Shown: in pieces, positions 11,147 through 23,639 of the stretch
Layout of the letters: the number at the start of each line of letters is the position of its first letter
Numbering within the stretch: the first letter of the stretch is position 1
Source: Drosophila persimilis
Taxonomy: Eukaryota; Arthropoda; Insecta; Diptera; Drosophilidae
DNA: 64,000 nt
Reading direction: 5' to 3'
NCBI RefSeq assembly: GCF_003286085.1
Contig: NW_020825294.1
Span: forward strand, 3,906,001 to 3,970,000
Position numbers and translations under genes: made by a program
Notes under the pieces: model-generated
Database searches by the model: none
Seen by the model: only the letters and a program-made list of their open reading frames with translations
What the model was told of the DNA's origin: nothing

Positions 11147-11643
11147 TAAGTCCTACTTGGGACCGACTTCTGCTCGTGGCCAAAGAGTGTGTATTTTGTT
11201 GTTGGATTTGTTGGACTGATAAGTAACAAAAGTGCGTTTTTGTTGCTGGATTCTGGGGACTGACTTAGCATGGAGCCTAGGCGTGGAGTGCTTTATTCAG
11301 CTTCGGTTTTAAACCTTTCCTTTAAGCCATTTATTCCATACACCAAATGATCCCCAAAACGTTGCCTTTTCAAATGAATTAAGTGACAAATTCTCGGCTT
11401 TCTCTGCGGTGCCGCCCCCCTTAAACGCGCATTTTTCCGTCGAGTGGCATAGACATTCGCCCAAATAAGCCGAGCATAAAATGCCTGCACAGATACCCCC
11501 CGTCTGGTTAGGGGAGGACTGGGGTGTGCACCCTAAATGTGTGTGTTTTGGAGGTAAATTAAATTGAAAGCCAGGAAATGTGGGCATAATATTTGCGCCT
11601 TGTTAGTGTTTGTCAACGCTTGGCTAACTCTGAATGATGCACA

Positions 11644-11646
11644 GAT

Positions 11647-11680
<34 letters not shown>

Positions 11681-11690
11681 ACGACGACGG
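11644..11690. repeat. GAC/GAT trinucleotide microsatellite
   Basis: A run of GATGACGAC units that becomes pure GAC at its right end. No flanking coding frame is supported. Confidence 0.9.
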
Positions 11691-12564
11691 CACGGCGTTG
11701 ATGGCGGTGGCGTTGAGTGGGTTAGCGGCAGCTGAAGGAGTGGAGCACCGACTGGGAAGCGGGTGAAAATGTTTCACATTTAATCACATTTCACCGTCAC
11801 ATAATTAAAATAAAAAAAATAAATGCAAAAAAAAAATATCACAAATAAAATGCATTTTCTGTTCCAATTTCGGTTTGGCATTTGAGTGGAGAAAAAAAAA
11901 AAACACATTGAAGGCCCCCCCAATGCCACAGTGCCACAATGCCACCCCAACTGCCAGAATCACGCTTAAGCTAACGATTTATGTGGGATTCTTTAAGCGA
12001 AATCCAAGTCAATTAGTTTCCTAATTCGTTTTACGAAAAGGAATTTATCGATTTTATCTGCAGACGTGCAGAAAGTAGTTAAGACCACAGTTTTCTCTGA
12101 AACCTATTTTCATCGCCAACCAGCCCGCCCGCCCTCTCTCTTTGAACAAGTATTTCTGTACTATATAGTATATGTATATTTCTCTGTGTTTGTGCTCCAC
12201 GAAGTGTTGATAATGATGCTGAGCATTTTCGTGGATGACTGTGTGCGAATGTGTGGCTGCGTATCCGTGTGTTTGTGTGTGCGTTTTATGCCTGTGGTGG
12301 GAAGGAGCAGCGTATAAGCAATAAACAAGCCGCATTGTTTATACGCCATGTGGAGCACACAGGCACACACAAAAAAGTAGGCAAACAATTGTTTGGTTGC
12401 TAAATTAAATTAGATTTCCAATTGGTTTTTGGCAGTCTTATTTAAATGCTTAAATGAGCCCCCAGCCACCAAAAAACTAAAGGAATTAGAACGGAGGGCT
12501 AGGAATTAAGTGGCTGTTGCACCACATACATGTCTTGTGCATGAATTAACCAACCAAAGTCTTC

Positions 12565-12668
12565 CTTCGGCTTTGGCTTGGGCTTCCGCTTCGGCTTCCG
12601 CTTCGGCTGCCGCTTCGGCTGCCGCTTCGGCTGCCGCTTCGGCTGCCGCTTCAGCTGCCGCTTCAGCG
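12565..12668. repeat. 12-bp GC-rich minisatellite (GCTTCGGCTGCC)
   Basis: About eight direct units of GCTTCGGCTGCC with drift to GGCTTGGGCTTC at the left end. Its frames read as Ala/Ser, Lys/Arg/Gln/Pro or Ala/Glu repeats; none continues into convincing flanking coding sequence. Confidence 0.9.
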
Positions 12669-14491
12669 TCGATCGGCTTGATCCGAACATGTTTTAGGCG
12701 GAGTCTCTCTCATATTTCCACCATATTACTGTGCCCTCTTTTCTGTTCTCTTACCTTAATTTTTTCCATCAAAGCCTTGGCCCTCAAAGTAAAAGAAATT
12801 AAGACCCAAGAATAAATATAAATCATTTTAAAATTAAAAACTTTAGTTATTACTTCACTTGTGTTTACATTTTCTCAGTGCAAAGGAAAATTGCAGTTCC
12901 AGAGCTAAACCCCTTAAGCCCCCCCCCCACCACCCCACAGCGATCGCATATTTTGTGGCCTACCGTGAGGCAGAGGCAGAGGCAGTGGCAGGTCTTGCGC
13001 AGTCTTAAAGAATTTTTAATTGCTTTAAAAACAAGTTGAATGCTGTTTTATTTATATTGGATGGCCAGAGTGGTAGATAGGGGTGCCAGGAGGGGGGGTG
13101 GGGTGCCACCGGAAGGCGATGCCATAGACAAATTCCATTAAACTTTTGGCTCCTAAACTGTGTCAAAGTTTTTGGTCCCGGGGAGTAGGCGCTTCCGTGG
13201 TCCGCTGGCTAAGGATAATTCACTGGAGAATGAGAGACGGAGAGACTGAGACTCAGAAGCTCTCTCTCTCTCTCTCTCTCTCTTTTGCTGGGTGAAAAGT
13301 TTTTGCGCAAAGTAAACTCAACTCTGAATGAAATGAAAATGCCACAGAGGCAGAGTCCAATAGGGTATAAAAAGTAAGAGGAAGCGCGGGGTGGTGGTGG
13401 TGGGGTGGGGTCGGGATACTGTGGCTGGGATTCTTGGTGAGCAATCAATTTCTGTTGACGTTGACAACAAGGCAAAAGTCCGGCTAAAGTTAAGGCCAAA
13501 AAACGAGGAGAAACGAAAGGAGAGGAGAGACACCAAGGAGGCAACAAATCAAAGTCGATGCCAAGAGAGAGATGCTTCTTAAGACGCCTGTCGAATTGTT
13601 CAGGGTGTCAGCGCGTTACGCCCCCTCCTCCAGACCCCCACCAGACCCCACTCCACCCCACCGAGACCCCTAGCTATATCTCAATCTTAAGTCTGTTGCT
13701 GCTACTGCGGTTGAAGTGTATTTAAAAGTTTGATTAGTTTTTAATGTTTGTGGTGGGGCAAGTTTTTCATCATCGCATCATTCGCATCGTCATTTCTGTT
13801 TTTACTTTTTCCGAGTAATTTTAACAAAGTTCTCCCTTCGATTCGTTTAAATAAATACCCACACAATATATTTATGCAAAAATCGATTTAATCACCAACA
13901 AAAACATATTGCATAAAATAACAATTTTATTAAATTGAAACAAATGCCTAGTCTAGACTCTCCACAGAAATGTGCGCCCATAAAATTATGCAAAATTAAT
14001 TTTAGAGCTCAACAAAAATGGCAACAATTTCTCATATTTTATGGCCCCTACCGCGACCCCCGTCCCCCCCTAAAATATGTATTTTTGAGAGAGGGACTCT
14101 TGTTTTGTTGGAATAACATTCCATAGTTCTGGGACATTTGTGGACTTTTGTTATTCTTCTGATAAAAGTTCAAGCTTATTGGGAATTTTCAACGATTTAT
14201 TTCAGCTATTTTTATTGTAATTTAATTCAAATTTTTCTCCAAGGAAATTTGTATTGACTGTTGAAATAATTATGCTGTAAAGTGTGGGCCTTATAGATTA
14301 GCATTTTTTATACGTAGGCGTACGACAATTCATACGATTCTTTATCTCTGAGTTGAGTTTAAATGGAACTCATTGTTTTACACAATTTTTTCATAATACA
14401 TTCTTCCGAACAAATTAATTTTCTGGTGCGTAATTTTATTTGATGGAATCATAAATTTTTTAAATAATAATATAATATACAAAATAATAAA

Positions 14492-14612
14492 AATATATAA
14501 AATAATAATAATATATAAAATAATAATAATATATAAAATAATAATAATATATAAAATAATAATAATATATAAAATAATAATAATATATAAAATAATAATA
14601 ATATATAATAGT
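14492..14612. repeat. 18-bp AT minisatellite (ATATATAAAATAATAATA)
   Basis: Six full head-to-tail copies plus a partial copy, nearly identical to one another, inside a wider AT-rich tract (14380-14760). The homogeneity suggests recent expansion. Confidence 0.9.
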
Positions 14613-15882
14613 AATATTTTATTAAAATTTTTTTAACTATTCTTTTTGTTGATTTGAATGTGTTCTACATTTTTTAAATGCGAATTGCTTGTAAAAAATA
14701 ATTTAATTAATTAATTTAATATAAATAATATATTATAAAAAAATATAAATAAAATTAAAGAATTAAAGCGAGGCCATTATTTGCTTTAAAAAATATGCCA
14801 AATCCTTATTCTTAAGCACCGTTTTTCCACACCCGATTTTCCCTTAAAGAAAATTAAAATTACTTAAAGAATATTATTTAGTATTCTTTGGCTGTCAGCA
14901 GATGGTTATTAAACATGTTTTAATCATTAATTGCAAGTTAACGAAAAGAAAAAGTCTTCCTTGCTTTCAGCCATAAAAAGTTACTTACGGTTTGGGCCTC
15001 CTTTTATGTTGGTGAGCCATAAATTATGAATATGAATGTCAAGGTAGAGGTGTCTACGTGTGTGGCCAACAGAGACAGACCTGCCTGGCCTGCCAGCCTC
15101 TCTCCCTGGGGTCCAATAATGTTAAGAGAGCCAGAGGACCACAGGAGGGTTAATAGAAACACTCCGTCTCTCTCTCACACTCTCACTCTGTTTCTGTCCG
15201 TAAAAGTTATAAACATTTATGGCAGCTACTTAAAAATGTCAAGGCGAAAAAATTATGATAATGATACGTGACATTTGAAAGCAATAACAATTTAGTTAGC
15301 ACACACTTTTTGATTACTTCTCTGCGCCCTCCACAGCCGCCCCACTTTCGTCCTGTTTCGGGTTTCCTGTTTCGTTCATTATTTATGAGTTTTGGTCTAC
15401 ATAAAATTGAAAAATTGCTTAAGAAAGTACACACATATGTGTGTACATTTTTGAGAAGAAAAATTCTACCATACATACTCGTAAGTGTAATAACAATAAT
15501 CATAAAGCACGGCAATGGCAACGGCAATAACAGAAAATATGCTTAAAGAAAGCGTGGAGCAAAGGTTGAGCAATGGGAATGCTCTGTAATAGATTTGCAA
15601 TAGCAAACAGGACTCTACTTTTGGATATCCCACCGGAAAGGGCCTTTAGCTTAATGTCCCAATGGGAGGCAAAAGGAAAACTGGAGCTATACAAAATCTT
15701 TAAATGTATTTAAATAATATCAATTAAATAGTTTTGATTAGACGGTGATCTTAAAATCATGAAAAAATACCCTCGATGGACCTTTGGTTGGTGAACTTGT
15801 TCACAGTTTCAACTTTATCATGGTATATACCTTGTGTACTCCAATGTAGGGTAACGAGCCTTTGTTTGAGAGCCAATATCCA

Positions 15883-16062
15883 TCGACGAAAATAAAAGAA
15901 ACTGAAGGATACAGAGAGGTGTTTAAAAAAAGTTTATTAAATACTCCGCTTTCTACTCACCAAGACTTTCGAAAGTTTTGATCGTTTCGAACGATTTTGA
16001 ATGAGATTTTTGTAGTGAAATTTTATACTTAATGCTCTGGTAGAAACAGCGATAACACCGGG
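15883..16062 (-). pseudogene. relic of a third MKVL-type secreted-peptide gene
   Basis: This segment aligns by eye with the 5' ends of the minus-strand genes at 25252-25663 and 26457-26907. It shares the start of exon 2 (AATAAAAG..ACTGAAGGAT), the intron, the exon 1 splice donor (CTACTCACCAAGACTTT) and upstream words including TTAATGCTCTGG and ACAGCGATAA. The start codon is lost (the bases upstream of AAAGTCTTG are not ATG), the TATA box is degenerate, and the mature coding region has no counterpart. It lies about 10 kb from the functional pair. Confidence 0.7.
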
Positions 16063-16240
16063 GTCAGAAACCAAAAGTATTCTTTCTATGAAAAAATTAT
16101 ATATATATATATATTCATACCATAGAACAAGCCCCAGAGATAGGTTTCAAGTTGGAAATCTTATAGTTCCCATTTTTCTTAATTTTGAATAAACCACAAC
16201 AAAGAGTATCCTTTATCTTTTATTCTACAAATCTCAAAAA

Positions 16241-17101
16241 TGTACACCCAGAGAAAAAAATAACTGAAATTTTAATATTTCCACTTAGATTTAAAAATAT
16301 AGACCATTCGAGTCTAAAAGTTGTAAAATGAAAGTGGCTTTGAGCTACATTTTGACATGCAAATGAAAATACTAACTGATCCAGCACACCATTTGCCGTA
16401 GTATTGTTAACTATTTCTAGTGCTCTGAACGATGTCATAGGAAAGCATGAACTAAATAAGCGAATGGACTTCAGGAACAGATTTTAATTTGTCTCCGGGC
16501 CGATGAGCAAGCCATTCAGGAGGTTGACTGAATTCATTTTTAAGCACATGACAATGCGGACATTCTTTGTCCTGAGCACCTATCAGCACTTTCGGATGAG
16601 CGGAATATTAAATATTGGGCTCGTACTCGAAAGCGAAACAATGAAACTAAGGGTATATAAATAGTATCACTTGATCAAAGAATATGTTTATTAGATTTGA
16701 CTATATTATGTTTTCAGGTAAAAATAGTTCATTCTTTTTCGCATATATTAATTAAATATACAAAAAAAAGTTCATCAAAATCGGTCGAGCCGCTTAAGGA
16801 TATGTAAGGATAAATATATATATTTACTTATATTTTATATTTAAAAAATAATAATTTCATATTTTAATAATTTAATATTTTATATTTTATTTTAAATTGT
16901 TTTTATTAAGATTAAATATTGTCCGGGCTCTAAAAACTTTTTAAACTTTTAAACTTTAAATATGTTTTTATTTGAAGCCCGAATTTTTTTTGTTTTAATT
17001 CTCCTGCTGTTTCATTTTACCCCCCAGTGTGTGTAAACACTCCTATAATATGTTGCTACAATACAAATTAATTGGAATTCTGTTTTCTTTTTCCAGTGTA
17101 T
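16241..17101. mobile_element. possible degraded TIR element related to the one at 21117
   Basis: The left end GTACACCCAGAGAAAAAA is identical to the left end of the element at 21117-21600. A weak inverted counterpart (TTTTTCCAGTGTA) lies at about 17090-17101. The interior is AT-rich and holds CATCAAAATCGGTCGAGCCG, a phrase common in insect repeats. No target-site duplication is seen, so the right end is uncertain. Confidence 0.4.
16488..16650. repeat. dispersed repeat shared with 23640-23790
   Basis: Both copies contain AGCACATGAC.ATG.GGA, then CAGCACTTTCGGATGAG at similar spacing, followed by CGA/AAAGCGA-rich sequence. The two are about 7 kb apart in the same orientation. Family unknown. 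Confidence 0.6.
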
Positions 17102-20100
17102 GATTTCTTTATAAAAAACACTTTTGGGTAAGTGACATAATTTTATTTTGGCCACAAATTGCATTGTTACGAAATTAACCGCTACCAAAAAAATTTACCC
17201 TGTGTGTGCGCGTGTGTGTGTGTGTGTGTGTGGGGGCGGGGGTCTAGAATCCGGGCGCTGCTCCTCAGAGAGCACAAGCGGACTGCTGCAAGCGGCAGCC
17301 AGAGGCAGCAACAGCAACAAGAACAGCAAAGCACACATCCGGTGTGTCAACTGAATAATTCGTTGCATGCACAAAAGGCATGCACTCACATCCGGTTTCC
17401 TGTCATTCTTTTTTGCATGACAGACACAGAGGCAAAGGCAATAGCAGTGGCAGTGGCAGTGGCACTGGCAGGGTCAGAGGGCAGGGGCCAGGGGGCAGAG
17501 GCACAAGCGGATTCGGATAGGGGCAGGAGAAACCTCTGCAGAGTGGCTAGGGCCCTGCAATTTATGTCTATGTTGCTGCTGTTGCAATTGTCTTTATGGC
17601 GTGTTTGGTATTTGTTGCAACTTTTGTTTTGAATTCCTGTGGCCTTGTCGCACGGCTCCATGAGCTTGCAGTTAAATTTATGTTGCAGCACACACAGACA
17701 CACCCACACGTGCACAGGCGTAACTCTTAACGAACAATGAAATGCAACCAAAAAAAAAAAAAAGAATGGGTTGCGATGGGGCTGTGGCAGAGGGCGGCGG
17801 CTCGGGCTCATAGGTCGCGTGGGAGGTTCTCTTGCAAAAAGGAGCGTATAATCCACTGATTGCTCCCAAGGTTCAGCTTTCAACAATGAAGGACAACACA
17901 CACACACACGTCCTCGTGCATCCTGTGAAAGAGAAGAGAAAGGATGGCCAGACGAGAGCAAAAGAAAAAGAAGAGTGAGAAACAGGTAAGGGAAAGAGTG
18001 ACGAGAAGAGAGAGAGCGTTACCATAGCTATAGAGCTGTCGGGTCATCGGAAGTGCCCCTGCATGTTGGACCTCCCTTAAGAGAGGGTACATCCACTGTC
18101 CTAGGAAGCTGTGATCCATCAGTGAAGGAATACCAGTTGCCAGACGAGGTTTACTCTGAAGACTGGGGCCTGGAAACGCATTAGCTCTGCCATCTTTAGA
18201 CCCCTTCAAGTAAGAGTATTACTTCTTCGATTTCTGTGCCCGGAGTGGACAAAAAAAAAAAGCCAAAGTTTCGGCAAAGCATCGCCGCCTCTATTCTGCC
18301 CATTCGGATCGGATCCTTTGTGTCGTCCGCTGCAACGCCGCGACGACGTGACATCGCACCTGGCCTGGACCCCGGTTGAGGCTTGAACTTTCCCATAGCC
18401 AAAGTCCCCAGCCAGCATTAATTTTGCATATGAATACGAGGACTATGGACAACTGGATTTGTCCTTGTTGCTGCTCCTGCTTCTCCGGCATACGAGCATT
18501 CGCGTCATGTTTATTGCATGCAATAAATTTCTCCCTCCCCAAAAAAAGGGAAGCAGAAAAAAAAGATAAAATGAAGAGCAACCATCTCGGCAACCCGGTC
18601 CTCCCCTGTGTCAGCCCTGGAGTGTAACAAGGCTCTTTGCGCTCTTCTCTAATGCAAAAGGCTGTAGGGGACACGGCACGGCACGGCACGGCACCCGGGC
18701 ATCAACGAACGGACAGCCGGGCAGACGGGGCTTCTAGCTCGATTTTCCCCATTAATTTTCCTTTTGAAGCCTTAGCTCTCCGCTCAATTAGCTGTCGCTG
18801 TCGGCTCATTAGCAACACGAGAGCGCGAACCGAGACCCACTGACCCCCCTTCACCAACATCGCGGGACACGCTGAGAGCGTTTGCCAGCTGTTTATACGC
18901 AAATCCTGTAAAGGAAAAGCAACACCAAAAACAAAAAAAGGTTTTCAATTTTCCATTTCCCCTTCGGTCTGGACATTGTCATGGGTAAATGGACGTTGTT
19001 TTTGGGTCTGTTGTGGGCCTGTGTGTGGTCAGTGGATTTTCGAAATGTTTGAGAGTTCTCTAAAGGTAGCTTAGAGGACTGGCTGGAAGACTGGGGGAGA
19101 ACCAAAAAGGTTGGCGAAGAGTTTCAAAAGATACAATAAGGCAGAGGGGCAGGAGGCTTCGCAGGGAGTCGCTGTTATTTCTCTTTCGTTTCAAATCTAT
19201 GGGCAAAAATGCCTAACACCTTCTTATGCTATCCTCTCTTAGCTCACGCCATACCCGACGCATTGCATCATCCAATTGCTCTCCTTCAGCATTTCCTTTT
19301 TTCCCTCAAAGCAAAAAATTCGCCGCTCCACACTTGCCAGAGACGACTCAAGCCTCGCTCTCTAACTTCGCTCTCAAGACATGCTCTTAAGCCTCGCTGT
19401 CAAGACTCGCTCTCAGCAGAAATGCGAATGGAAGGCGTAATAGAAAACTCTACTGCGTAGTTTCTGTCCTTCTACCAATACATTTGCGCTTATACATCTC
19501 CGAAGCGTAGAAGCGAACATTTTGTGATCAAACATGCTCTAGGGCTGTGCCATTTGTTTGCCGGTTCGACGTGCTCGCGATCGAACCCTGATCGCAGCTG
19601 CATTCGAACTTGTCCGTTAGTTTCGAACCTGTGCTAACCATACAATTTATGTTGCTGCTACAGCCACTCGCTCTCTTGGCTCTCAGAAAGACAAGCGCTG
19701 GAAAGCAGTCGTTGGCTGGACAGACGGATGGACCCTCGAAAGAGAGCAGAACATGTAGTGAAGACGTCACCTCATTCATAGTAGTAAATTCCCTTTGATC
19801 GGCAAAAAAAATGGTGACTTTTCTGATATTTTCCAGTTTATATGTGTTTATTCCCTAACCAAAAAGTATACACCGCATTCAAATGAAAGCAAAACCAACC
19901 ACATTCCGGCCAAAAGTATGCACTCCTCCTTTGTTTTGTTTTCTAAATTATTTTCCATTTTCCCCCGCGCGTTGCTGTTTTGGGGTTCATTAGGCAGCAG
20001 CGGAGTAAATCAAGCAGGGTTGCCAACGTAGCAGAAAAATTAAGTACAGCACACACAGACATATCGCACACACATGGACCACCTGATGAAGGGGTAAAAT

Positions 20101-21104
20101 AAAGTTGCAAACGCTGCATTTGTTGCTCTCTTTGGGGCTTTTTTTTGGGTGGTGGGCACTGCGTTTAAGTAAAATGAATTGCTTGCAATTTATTTTTGTT
20201 GCTTATCATATAAATTGCACTCGCCTGCAAGTCATTATTTGGCACATTTGCGCTCAATGACTGCACATTGTTTCTGCTGCTGCTCCTTCAGCCAGCAGTG
20301 GCCCAGAGGAGTGTTAAATAGGAGTGACGAACCGGAAGTTTCCAGATACAACAGCACTTTCGAGTGGGCGACCAGTTGGCCTTTTTGCGCTTGACTGCAT
20401 CTTTGACCTCCCACACAGATGGACACTGGGCCAGGTGGCCAGGTACTTGGTCTTGGGGCAGGGTAGAGAGGCTCTCTCTGCTACCTGTAAATGCCGCTTG
20501 AGCATATTTGCTGCAGCTTCAGAGAAGTACATTTCCGGTTATCTTTTCGATATCTATGCTTTAGCCCCAATAAATTGTGAAAATTGCTTGCTTGAAAGAA
20601 TGGAGAACCAATAAAGGATAATCAATGAGAAGGGGAGAACGAATAATAAAGAAAGAGACTTTGGTAAATAATATCCAAATGGGGTTTACATTAATTACCA
20701 GAATTACCACTTAGAATGTGAAATGGAAATATTATTCCTTAGGTGGTTTCAGAACACCTCACATAAAGTATATTTCCTAAATAGTTTCACCCCCAATTGC
20801 CCTGCCTTGCAAAAGTTTCGTTTATTTTTTGGGGGACAGCCAATCTGAAATACCTGACAAACGGCGCTCCGCTCTGGCCAACCTTTCCCTTGCTCCCCAT
20901 TGAATGGCAAACAAAGAAATACAAAAAATACCCCAGAAAGAACCAAAAACTGGGTGTAGAAATATTTTACAAATGCAATAGCAATTAAGTTGTCCGATTA
21001 TTGGGTCAGATAGGAGTCTGAAACACACACAAACACACATATAGGAATAACGCAATCACATAAGCAATACAAACGAGCATACAATATACATATAGAAAAA
21101 ATGT
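17102..21104. other. non-coding stretch with simple repeats
   Basis: About 4 kb with no supported gene. It has a TG run at 17205-17232, CA, GA and AG tracts, a short GGCAC repeat near 18671-18695 and one copy of the GTTCGA dispersed repeat (19528-19640). Short open frames occur on both strands but none has a signal peptide, domain or splice pattern. Confidence 0.5.
19528..19640. repeat. GTTCGA-rich dispersed repeat, copy 1
   Basis: Contains GATCAAACATGCTC, then GTTTGCCGGTTCGACGTG and further TTCGAAC words. The same order of words is seen at 31035-31200 and, more loosely, at 29520-29620, 32435-32590 and 40600-40745. Confidence 0.6.
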
Positions 21105-21116
21105 ATAGAAATATAT

Positions 21117-21600
21117 GTACACCCAGAGAAAAAAGCCCTGAAAACCAAATATTTATATATATATTTAGGAATGTAGGCCAATAGATTTATTTATCGTATT
21201 TATTTATTTACCAGATACCAGATGTATATACCTTATTTGATATTTTTCCTAAAAATGTAATATAATTTAAATTAAATATTTAAATTAACTTTTATTTCCT
21301 ACGAACCCCCGGATCACTCGCTTCGCTCGTAAGTACAACTTTTCAGATAATGTTTTATGTTAACATTAATTTATATATTTTTTTTAAATATATTATTTGT
21401 TTTTATTTTTATTTTTAATTTTTTTTTTTATTATTTGTATTTATTTTTTATTATGTATTATTCATTTATTATTTATTAAAACGATTTTTGAATGCATTAA
21501 TATTTAAATTAAAGTATTTTAAATCCGAATATTTAAATTAAAGTATTTAAAACCCGAATATTTAATATAAATATGAGTGTGCCACTTTTCTCTCAGTGTA
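21117..21600. mobile_element. non-autonomous TIR DNA element with direct flanking repeat
   Basis: The ends are inverted: GTACACCCAGAGAAAA at the left and TTTTCTCTCAGTGTA at the right. It is flanked by TAGAAATATAT at 21106-21116 and again at 21601-21611, an apparent 11-bp target-site duplication, although the sequence is AT-rich and part of the match could be chance. There is no coding capacity. The superfamily is undetermined; a Mutator-like element would fit a 9-11 bp duplication. Confidence 0.6.
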
Positions 21601-21611
21601 TAGAAATATAT

Positions 21612-22280
21612 ATAAAATAAAGTGCTTTTCGAGAAAAAGTGAGGCGAGCAATTGGGCAATCGATTTGTTTGGAGGCAATTGATCTTTCTACAGAGAAAAT
21701 TCATTGCCCTCTGTAATCGAACAGAAAAAAAATAAAAGATATTTTACGTGCAACTAGATCTTGAAAATACCATCTAAATTGTTTGATTAAGAACTGGTTT
21801 TAATTCAGGTTCACACTGTGTATCCACTGGGGTTTACAGTGCCTTTTTTGTTTACATTTATTTGTGTTTTGTATACCAATTCTGGAGAAAACCAACTCCA
21901 ATCAGGTTTTGGTATACCGTATAGCGTATAAGCGTGCGTATATGTAAATCTATAACCGATAATATCTTGAAGAAACTTGGTTATTTGATTTTAAACATGT
22001 TTTTTGGACTTTAAACAACGAAATTTATTACGTTTTCTAAGATCATTTCGATTCTTATTCGTCATCTGTTTGTTTCTATACAAAAAAAAGTCGCTGATAG
22101 GCCCCCTTTTTTTTGGGGGCAGGCCTTAGAACTCTAAACACAATGTATTTATAGCTAATGGATATTCAAGGGTATTTAGAGCTGAGATCCCACAAAAGCT
22201 AACCCATTTTTATTGCTTATTACGAAACCTTGAAGCGTATCGTTGCCGGTTCCGTTCCGTACAGTTCCGTTCGGAGCACT
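21612..22280. other. non-coding upstream region
   Basis: Contains a short palindrome (GGCCCCC, T tract, GGGGGC at about 22098-22124). Probably the upstream region of the plus-strand peptide gene at 22352. Confidence 0.4.
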
Positions 22281-22283
22281 AGC

Positions 22284-22290
22284 TATATAA
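22284..22290 (+). promoter_or_regulatory. TATA box of the 22352 peptide gene
   Basis: TATATAA lies 68 bp upstream of the start codon. Confidence 0.65.
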
Positions 22291-22351
22291 GCCCCATGCT
22301 TAGGTACATTCGCACGAACTTCTGTTCTCTGCGGCTTTGCGACGAAACAAA

Positions 22352-22604
22352 ATGAATTTCAAGTGCTGCTGCGTAAGTTTGCCCCTCCACAGCAATTATA
22401 TTAAGTTAATCTCATAGTTTTGACCTACGCTTCCGTGCCCCCGTCCTACAGTTGCTGTTCCTATCGCTACTGGGGATGATGGCTGGAGCCATGGCGCGGC
22501 CAGAGCGCCACTCCAGCAACACCACTCCACACACAACCCCACTGCCACCGTGCACGCCCTGGTGTGCCGGTCAGCCTCCACCGCCGCCGGGTGCCGTCAA
22601 CTAG
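22352..22604 (+). CDS. short secreted Pro-rich peptide (2 exons)
   Basis: Exons 22352-22372 (MNFKCCC) and 22452-22604 join in phase 0 over a 79-bp intron to give 57 residues. Exon 2 begins LLFLSLLGMMAGAMA, completing a signal peptide with a likely cut before RPERHSS. The mature peptide has about 35 residues rich in Pro, Thr and His, with two Cys spaced CTPWC, and ends in PPPPPGAVN. The CxxxC pair could form one disulfide. It follows the shared exon plan, but its first exon is seven codons rather than four. No family recognised. Confidence 0.75.
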
Positions 22605-22888
22605 AGATTGAGAGGTCCAACCCAACACCACGTCCAGAACCCCAGACAATCTCTTGCGATCGTAATTATTTCGTGCCATTTGCTAAAACAATTAAACTCA
22701 CATAATGTCTACAAATAATTTCTCGTTTTGCTACTGCTGCTCCTTGGTTGCTTGCAGAAGCTTGCTTATGTTATGGTTAAGAAAACTTCAGTAATTGGTA
22801 TTGGGGGTAGATTTTATTGCCTGGGAATTGGAACTTTAGCTGGTGCCTCCTGGAAGGCGAACTGCGAGAACTCATGAGAGATTTCCCA

Positions 22889-23251
22889 TCAACCTCCGTA
22901 TGGACCGCCACCATAGAAATACGGGTCCAATTGCTGCTGTTGCAACTGTTGCTGTTGCTGTTGCAGTTGCAGCTGATTCAAGCCGGCGGCAAAAGCTGGC
23001 CCATAGCCATAGCCAAAACCACCGTTAAAGTAGTCCTGGGTCTGGGCCTGCTGCTGTTGCTGCGGCCTCTGCTGTCCATAGGGTCCGGTGGGCACAGCAC
23101 CGTATATACCGTCCTCGCCGAAATACTGCGCTGAAGTCAATGATAAAGCCCCAAATATGATAGATAGCTGTGGAGAACACACAAGACAAAATTATTGAAG
23201 AAATCTTAAATTCCGAATTAAGTTACGATTTTGACTTACAAAATATTTCAT
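22889..23251 (-). CDS. secreted Gln/Gly/Tyr-rich protein (2 exons)
   Basis: Exons 23240-23251 (MKYF) and 22889-23167 join in phase 0 over a 72-bp intron; the product has 96 residues. Signal peptide LSIIFGALSLTSA, then QYFGEDGIYGAVPTG. The rest is low complexity: a run of five Gln, a YGYG segment, then a second Gln block ending in DPYFYGGGPYGG. Its composition resembles secreted matrix or cuticle-associated proteins. A TATA-like word lies about 65 bp upstream. The Gln runs are encoded by CAG/CAA and are likely length-variable. Confidence 0.8.
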
Positions 23252-23310
23252 GTTGATGTTTCCTTCGTGAAATACAAATGGGAAATGTTGGACTTGTTTT
23301 TGGTTCTCAG

Positions 23311-23320
23311 ACTATTTAAA
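23311..23320 (-). promoter_or_regulatory. TATA-like element of the Gln-rich protein gene
   Basis: On the minus strand TTTAAATAGT lies about 60-70 bp upstream of the start codon at 23251, the position where neighbouring genes have TATAAA. Confidence 0.45.
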
Positions 23321-23555
23321 TGAATATTTGGTGGTTTGAGATTGTGACCTGCTTTCGGGTAGGGATTAACCAGCAGCTGCTCCTTAATAACAGATGGTCA
23401 ACGATTGCTTGGAAAACCATATAATATAATCTACTCAGGTACCTTGGTAACCTAAGCAATAAAACAATTAACCGTGGAATAACCCTCTATGCAAATTCGC
23501 CTAAGATGATTTTATATGCCTCTCAAGTCGTTTATTTGCTTTTTGATTTAAGGCA

Positions 23556-23636
23556 TTAAAAGTAAAGCATCACCAACATCTCTGCAGTTGCTATCGCAAT
23601 AGCCAGAGCCAGAAATACTAAATTGTTCAATTTCAG
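23556..23636 (-). pseudogene. possible relic or micro-gene of a signal-peptide exon
   Basis: On the minus strand a 26-codon frame reads KLNNLVFLALAIAIATAE after its first codon, which is CTG rather than ATG. The phrase is a typical signal peptide followed by a very short tail. A second, weaker version (TAE.LV.LYF) lies at about 23985-24050 in the same orientation. Either the start has been lost or this is a decayed copy of a small secreted-peptide gene. Confidence 0.4.
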
Positions 23637-23639
23637 GTA

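Larger units (their letters stand above)
10728..15882. other. non-coding stretch with several tandem repeats
   Basis: About 5 kb without a supported gene. It contains four listed minisatellites or microsatellites, long T, A and C tracts, and CT runs near 13257-13282. The distribution of short conserved-looking words suggests intergenic or intronic regulatory DNA, but no specific element is claimed. Confidence 0.5.

Noticed and set aside
10824-11219. 131-codon frame through the 15-bp repeat
   Set aside because: Held open by the CATCATACATATACA repeat; TSYIY repeats have no flanking support.
12499-12690. KRQP-repeat frame on the minus strand
   Set aside because: Product of the 12-bp minisatellite; no promoter, splice or conserved flank, and other frames are equally open.
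17159-17632. 157-codon plus-strand frame
   Set aside because: Low-complexity CA/GGCAGT repeats and no consistent coding pattern.
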